NCBI GenBank assembly: GCA_949987705.1
Contig: OX465283.1
Coordinates: 49,824,953-49,888,952, forward strand
Direction of reading: 5' to 3'
Source of the DNA: Thereva unica
Lineage: Eukaryota; Arthropoda; Insecta; Diptera; Therevidae
DNA: 64,000 nt
Each line of letters opens with the position of its first letter. Positions within the stretch are counted from its first letter, which is position 1. The position numbers and the translations under genes were made by a program. The notes under the pieces are model-generated. The model saw nothing but the letters and a program-made list of their open reading frames with translations, did not search any database and was not told where the DNA came from. Shown piece by piece: positions 59,191-64,000 of the stretch.

Positions 59191-59568
59191 TTCTTTATCC
59201 GTTTTGAGTAATATCATCAGAACTGTACAAAGATAGAGTTTTACATATCACCAGGGAACAGGCATCGTTTCAATCTCTCTCTCCTTTGCTTTTCGTTCGA
59301 AATCAATCATTGGCGGGGCCGATATTGTATTTGTAGTAAACGACAAACAATCTTCGGCCGAGTTGTCCTTTCTGCCTATATGAACTATGTTAGTTAAAAA
59401 TTGACTGACAAAATCTTTTTTTGTGTTTGTCTTGGTGACACTATCGCCCAAGTCTGCTAAAACACGTAACACTGAGTATTGTGGTCTGCAACGATGGTAA
59501 AATTAGTTCCCTCCCTCATCGGAAATTCTATCCCTGCATTCATCGCCAGTAATTCCCCGTACGTTTTA

Positions 59569-59728
59569 AGGCCGCCATACACGGTCAAATTGGATGTATA
59601 TTCAGAATTTCATCAAACCCATAAGCGCAATGAGTTTTGATCGGCCGACCGGCCCACAATCGATAGTTTTGGTTGTATAATATATCAGCCCTTCGATGTA
59701 CATCTAATTTGACCGTGTATGGGGGTCT
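59569..59728. mobile_element. PIF/Harbinger-type MITE, 160 bp
   Basis: Termini AGGCCGCCATACACGGTCAA on the left and AGACCCCCATACACGGTCAA inverted on the right extend to 27 of 30 matches. TTA flanks both ends at 59566-59568 and 59729-59731. A compact, non-coding element. Confidence 0.85.
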
Positions 59729-60669
59729 TTACATCCTTTCTCAGTGTTGAAAGTTTCCACAAAAAAATAAGGGCTGCCAATCTCCTAATGCTGTATGCGA
59801 CGCATCGGTATCTATCGATATTGGAGTGTTATGCGTAGGAAAAGCTAACATTGTTTTTTCCAGCAGACTGCTTAACATTTTTTTGAACGCACGCGAAAAG
59901 AGTTTTTCCAATTCTGGAAGAAATTACTATCTGGGACCTTTGCCGCTCGTACAGTTCATATCGCGAGGCTTGTTCAACCCGCGCGGTGCTTGGGACCCGT
60001 ATTTTAAGTGCGAATAGACACGTCGATTAAAAGAAACCTGCCTATCAATGCAACGAATGGACTGATTATGTTTCTTGGGATTGGTGGGTTTAGTTTTGGG
60101 TGGGTGATGGCGCTGGTATAGATGTTTATACCAAGAGCGGTATGGCATTTTTAAAATAGAACATTTAAAAAAATTGAGGCCTCAGTACAATTTACCGTCG
60201 TGTAAGAGACAAATGTACTGCCTCGCAAAGTCCTGCCCAAGTCTAGCCGTAAGGAATATGTTAATCAAATTGCTCACAAAGCTATGGAAGCAAATGTAGG
60301 TTCTAAAATGAATTTTCTATCAAACTGCGTTTTTTTTAAATCCAACAATTTCAGATACAGACCTATTTTGATTAGATAATGCTTCAAACCAAGCACAGAG
60401 CTATAAGTTAAAATTGGGCAGCATTTTTTCAAGATCTTTTTTCGTTGCAAATAAAGACATAAATTTCACTCGACATTTTTTCAGAACTAAAGAAATCCAT
60501 AAATCAAACGAGCTCTTGGGGGGATGTCCCTAATCCCCCCCACCTCCCTGTATCTGCCACTGGCTGTGCAGAATCCAAAAAAGATGACTTCATTTAGAAC
60601 GGGTCTCATTCCATCGTGTTTATTAGATATTAGCAAAACTTATCAGTTTAAGGTCTTTCTGACACTTTT

Positions 60670-60924
60670 TCATTTAAACAAAAAAAAGGCCCGATCGAGT
60701 GTTATGAAATTTTTTTCAGAGCATTTTTTCGTTGATATTCTTCTTTCGGCGCCTCGAAGTCGATATAGTTTTTGGTTCGCGTGAAAATATTTTCTGATTA
60801 TATTTTCGTTAATATTCTTCGAAGGGAGTCTCAACAATATCTTTTATGGTTTGCGCGATATCGTGCAGGTACAAAAATCACTTAGGTCGTTTAAACCAAG
60901 AAACGGCTCGACCGAATATTATAA
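60670..60924 (-). repeat. 146-bp minisatellite element, left part of inverted copy
   Basis: The reverse complement of the units at 5.2-5.8 kb is recognisable: ATCGTGCAGGTACAAAAATC at about 60860 and AAACGGCTCGACCGAATAT at 60901. One or two diverged units are present. The element resumes at 62029 after a Harbinger-like insertion. Confidence 0.8.
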
Positions 60925-62025
60925 AGGTACCTGTAAACGAGCAACATTTTTCAGCAATGTGTGGCCGGTAATACTGGCTGAACGACATTGCTGAAAATTC
61001 AGCATTATTGCCATGAATGTGTTCAAACTTGCTGGCAATATATCCGTATAGCCCGACGATACTGGCCTTATTGCAACTACTGGCCGGCATGTTGCCTTTG
61101 ATATCGTAGAGCGAAAATATTTAAGCATTGCCGCCTATTTAAAATTGATTTCGATATTTTCTTTGGGCTAGAATTATGTTAGTCTGGCCTAAAGATGGCA
61201 TAGTTGTGGGATGTGTAGGGTGTACATTGTCTGGGTTCAGAATCCATGAATCTATAGTATCCGGCGAACCAAACCGCACCCAAATACGTGCAGAGTTCCA
61301 GAAGATCCCCTTGACTAAGTCCATGGCGTCTCCCAGCCATAAGCAGCGTTTTTCCTTCAATTTATAATTTGGCAATTCTTACAGTAAGATATCATAAATG
61401 ATTATAATGCGGATAAGCTCGTCATCCTTAATCTTAAGACCCTAGAACACATCTTAGTTATGTACCTTAAAAATTCTATACCAAAGCACGCATATTGTAA
61501 AGGAAAATCGATTGACACCGTACCGGATGAAATAGCGCTTTCAACAATTCCAACATGGGATCTACAATGGTTTAAGTTAGTGGATCATCCGCATTCTTAG
61601 AACTCAAATATTCAACAAAACCTTAGAGAAGAGTAGAGTGGTAAACACAGAGGCCTATGCATACCGCAGGATGGAGTCCTGTCACCGCTATTAAGGCTTA
61701 TGGTTGTTTTGTATATAAATTTTTAAGGCCACCCTACGTCATTCTAGTGAAATTTTTGAACAAGTAACTATGTACATATTTAGAATTAGCTCATCGCATT
61801 CTTCGTTTTTTAATAAGCAAATATTTTTTCCCTTTCAGCCATTGTCATACGTGTACGCGTGAAATTCTCGGGCAACACAGTAGCCAAAACATTGCGAAAA
61901 CATGTCTGACTACAAGTCCAGCCCAGCAATAGTATCGCCAAACATTTTCAAACATATAACCGGGCCATCTTTTTCTGAAATATTACCGGCAATGTGCATT
62001 TTTTGTTGCTCGTTTACAGGCACCT
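60925..62025. mobile_element. PIF/Harbinger-like element, 1101 bp, inserted in the minisatellite element
   Basis: Termini AGGTACCTGTAAACGAGCAA and AGGTGCCTGTAAACGAGCAA (inverted) match at 21 of 22. TAA flanks both ends at 60922-60924 and 62026-62028. Subterminal ATTGCCGGTAATA, CCAGTATTACCGG and GCCGGCAATGT words recur near both ends. No transposase is recognised, but the interior contains a fragment of an RT-like frame. The pre-insertion sequence, CCGAATATTATAAGTCTTTT, resembles the 146-bp unit elsewhere. Confidence 0.75.
61480..61730 (+). pseudogene. RT fragment captured inside the Harbinger-like element
   Basis: YCKGKSIDTV at about 61498 resembles the AYxxGKSxETAL block of Jockey/R1-group RTs. 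About 60 bp on, AFNNSNMGST resembles the EGAFDN block. Near 61665, GWSPVTAIKAYGCF, read in a shifted frame, resembles PQGGVLSPLL.LMV. All are strongly decayed, so this is an old LINE insertion carried within the DNA element. Confidence 0.5.
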
Positions 62026-62028
62026 TAA

Positions 62029-62214
62029 GTCTTTTCAGATTATATTTTCGTTAATACCCTTCGAATGACACCTCAACGAAATCGTTATCACACACATACT
62101 TCTTCTCAAATTTTTGCTTAAAATCCTATTGGGACCTTGAAAAATGAAAATACGTTGAAAATTTCGATTTCGATTACCGTACCGAATACAAGTACTTCCC
62201 TATACTGGGAAGTT
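62029..62214 (-). repeat. 146-bp minisatellite element, terminal part of inverted copy
   Basis: It ends TATACTGGGAAGTT, the complement of the 5046 terminus. The preceding TTGAAAATTTCGATTTCGAT and GGGACCTTGAAAAATGAAAA match 5080-5130 inverted. The unique left region of the 5.0-kb copy is thus conserved in order. Confidence 0.85.
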
Positions 62215-63526
62215 AAAAATCTGTCCCTAACCTCAGGAAGGGCAGTTGCCCCCCCCCTGAATCCTGGCTCTGGTTATATTTAGGACGTTATCTACGAAAC
62301 AGATCATGATCATCATCGCTTCCATGCTCTAACAATAGTTTATGAACCCTATTCTTAGTTTTTTTTATCCTCGGTAAGCTTTTGTCCAACCAGGGCGCAA
62401 AGTAATATGAACCACAATAAAAAATTAAGTTGCTTCAATTTCTAATTTTATTTTCGTTCCAAAATTTGCTATCCACTAGCTCATGGTCATTTCGCTTCGA
62501 GATTCAAGAACAAAATTTTATAACATAACATTAACAATGTGCAGCATCACCACCATTTTTTTTTTTCTAAATATTATTCTCTTTATTTCTTAAAAATATT
62601 CAAATGCTAAGCTGTTAACTAAATCCCAATCGTTGCTGACAAGCATCTTCTTCCACTTTTGCTTGCTCATTTCCATCTTACATGTTTTGTGTGAACTTTT
62701 ACGTTATGAAGATTTCGGCATGCCTGTTTATTCTTACTTTTTTTTAATGCTAAATAAATTTAAAAAAAATTGTTTTCTTCCATAATAAAATTGCAAAATT
62801 CGTTACCTACTACTAATCTTTTGTAATGTAATAGTTATTTTCATATCATAAACTAAAACTTAAAATACATACGACAAACGATTAAGTAAATTTGATGATC
62901 AATAAAAAAATTATCTTAAATGCTTATAGGTTCCAAAAAATTTTAAATATTTTTCGCGGTGCCAAAGATCACCCACCTACGATCATCGGGATAAATAAAC
63001 TAACTAGCTTGTCCAAACAAACTTGTCAAAACTTTTCTATTTTTATTTATAGAAATTAACAAGTCGGGACCACAATCACCAATCTTAATGGCATTTATAT
63101 GACAAACAATTTATCAAGTAACATCCTGGCCACAGGTAACTGACACATGGCATTAGAGGATGGCTTCTTTTTAATTACCTAAAGCAGCACTAAATGACAA
63201 ATAATTATTATAACAATTAAAAATTATTTTTAGAAAGTTACTGGCGTCAAGTTCTTAAAGTGAAATCAATTTCCTAAAAATGCTCGGAAAATGGACAACG
63301 GTTTTAAGTACGTTAACAGAATAAGAATTGGTCATAACTTGATTTTGGACACCGTTTTTATTACCAAACTCGATGTAATATATACAGTGTAGTTTTGAGT
63401 TACGTTTAGAGCAGCAAGACCTTCCTCAATAATTGTATAATGTTTCACAAAGTTACAAACGGTGTAGCATTATTGCATTGTCCGGTAAAATACCTTTAGT
63501 GAAAAAAATAGTACACGCAAGTGCAT

Positions 63527-63528
<2 letters not shown>
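62215..63528. other. No recognised feature
   Basis: AT-rich, apparently single-copy sequence without long frames. It could be untranslated or intronic DNA; nothing decides it. Confidence 0.35.

Positions 63529-63557
<29 letters not shown>
63529..63557 (+). repeat. T29 homopolymer followed by A11
   Basis: 29 T residues, one C, then 11 A residues. It could be the inverted A tail of a retroelement on the minus strand, but no SINE or LINE body was recognised to its left. Confidence 0.8.
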
Positions 63558-64000
63558 CAAAAAAAAAAATTATGCAAAACTTGCGCATCGAGTGCCTTCA
63601 AAACTATTCGACGCTCACACGAGTGGCCTTAGTGCTACTTGAGGAGAATGAGCTAAGAACCTGTGTGGAACTGTGGAACGGACGGCGCGGTTCAACTTTC
63701 GTATATGTATAGCAAACGCCTTAAGACCAGTCTTGACTTTCTTATGGCAATTTACTATCAGATCGTGCTTCAGTGCACTGCAGACCGTGTTACAGAATAC
63801 TTGACTCCGCTTTTTCGAATTTTACAAGCCCCACAAAACAGAGGAACAGCAGAAATCACCTCAGCCCAACAACAACAGAAATAGCAACAGACAGCCAAAC
63901 CAACAACATAATATTTTAGCACCAATTTTTTCACATCCACAAAAAAGCTTTCAACCAATCGAAAAAGAGCTTTTTTGGGACTAATCGAAAGTGCTAAATT

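Noticed and set aside
61139..61375. Opposed open frames inside the Harbinger-like element as a transposase
   Set aside because: Too short, with no DDE motif or helix-turn-helix recognised; left as unexplained interior.
63529..63569. Poly(T)/poly(A) as the tail of a minus-strand SINE
   Set aside because: No pol III boxes or repeat body were recognised on the expected side.
1..64000. CRISPR arrays, prokaryotic operons or prophage
   Set aside because: No regular spacer-repeat array and no dense gene strings; gene density and repeats are eukaryotic.

Overview
The window looks like eukaryotic, AT-rich nuclear DNA from an arthropod, most likely an insect. No long open frame encodes a recognisable host protein. 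Nearly everything identifiable is transposable-element DNA: LINE pseudogenes of the I/R1, RTE and CR1/Jockey groups, a tRNA-derived SINE with an A tail, hAT-, Transib-, PIF/Harbinger- and Tc1/mariner-type non-autonomous DNA elements, a Helitron helicase remnant and two minisatellite-bearing repeats. No bacterial operon, CRISPR array, rRNA or intact tRNA gene was seen. The species cannot be fixed from this sequence.

Layout. 1-6 kb: dispersed repeats, a 128-bp minisatellite, an I-clade LINE with a perfect 12-bp target duplication and a CTAACC-repeat tail, then a 146-bp minisatellite element. 6-9.5 kb: nothing recognised. 9.5-13 kb: a Harbinger-like element carrying an RTE-derived 3' end, the SINE, and a decayed RT/RNase H LINE. 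13.5-13.8 kb: the best host-gene signal, a minus-strand exon with a consensus acceptor, an ATG and a consensus donor. 15.9-17.7 kb: a decayed LINE with endonuclease and RT. 18-24 kb: foldback and TIR elements and a Helitron fragment. 26.9-29.4 kb: a second copy of the first LINE family, split by a hAT element with an exact 8-bp duplication. 30.4-31.3 kb: a possible minus-strand 5' UTR exon or promoter. 32.5-38.4 kb: MITEs. 39-43.2 kb: RTE endonuclease and RT fragments, the latter interrupted by another I-clade LINE with a 13-bp duplication. 43.3-44.6 kb: a near-perfect 1.3-kb palindrome. 46.6-49.4 kb: a MITE, then a hAT element split by a Transib-like element with RSS-like CACAGTG ends and a CGGCG duplication. 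50-55.6 kb: CR1/Jockey and RTE pseudogenes and a TIR element. 59-62.2 kb: an RTE fragment, a Harbinger MITE, and a second Harbinger-like element inside the 146-bp minisatellite family.

The window is best read as a long intron or intergenic region colonised by many element families in a datable nested order. If the two minus-strand exon candidates (about 31.3-30.5 kb and 13.8-13.55 kb) belong to one gene, most of the middle of the window is its first intron; that link is inference. None of the LINE copies looks competent: all are 5'-truncated, frameshifted or mutated at catalytic positions.
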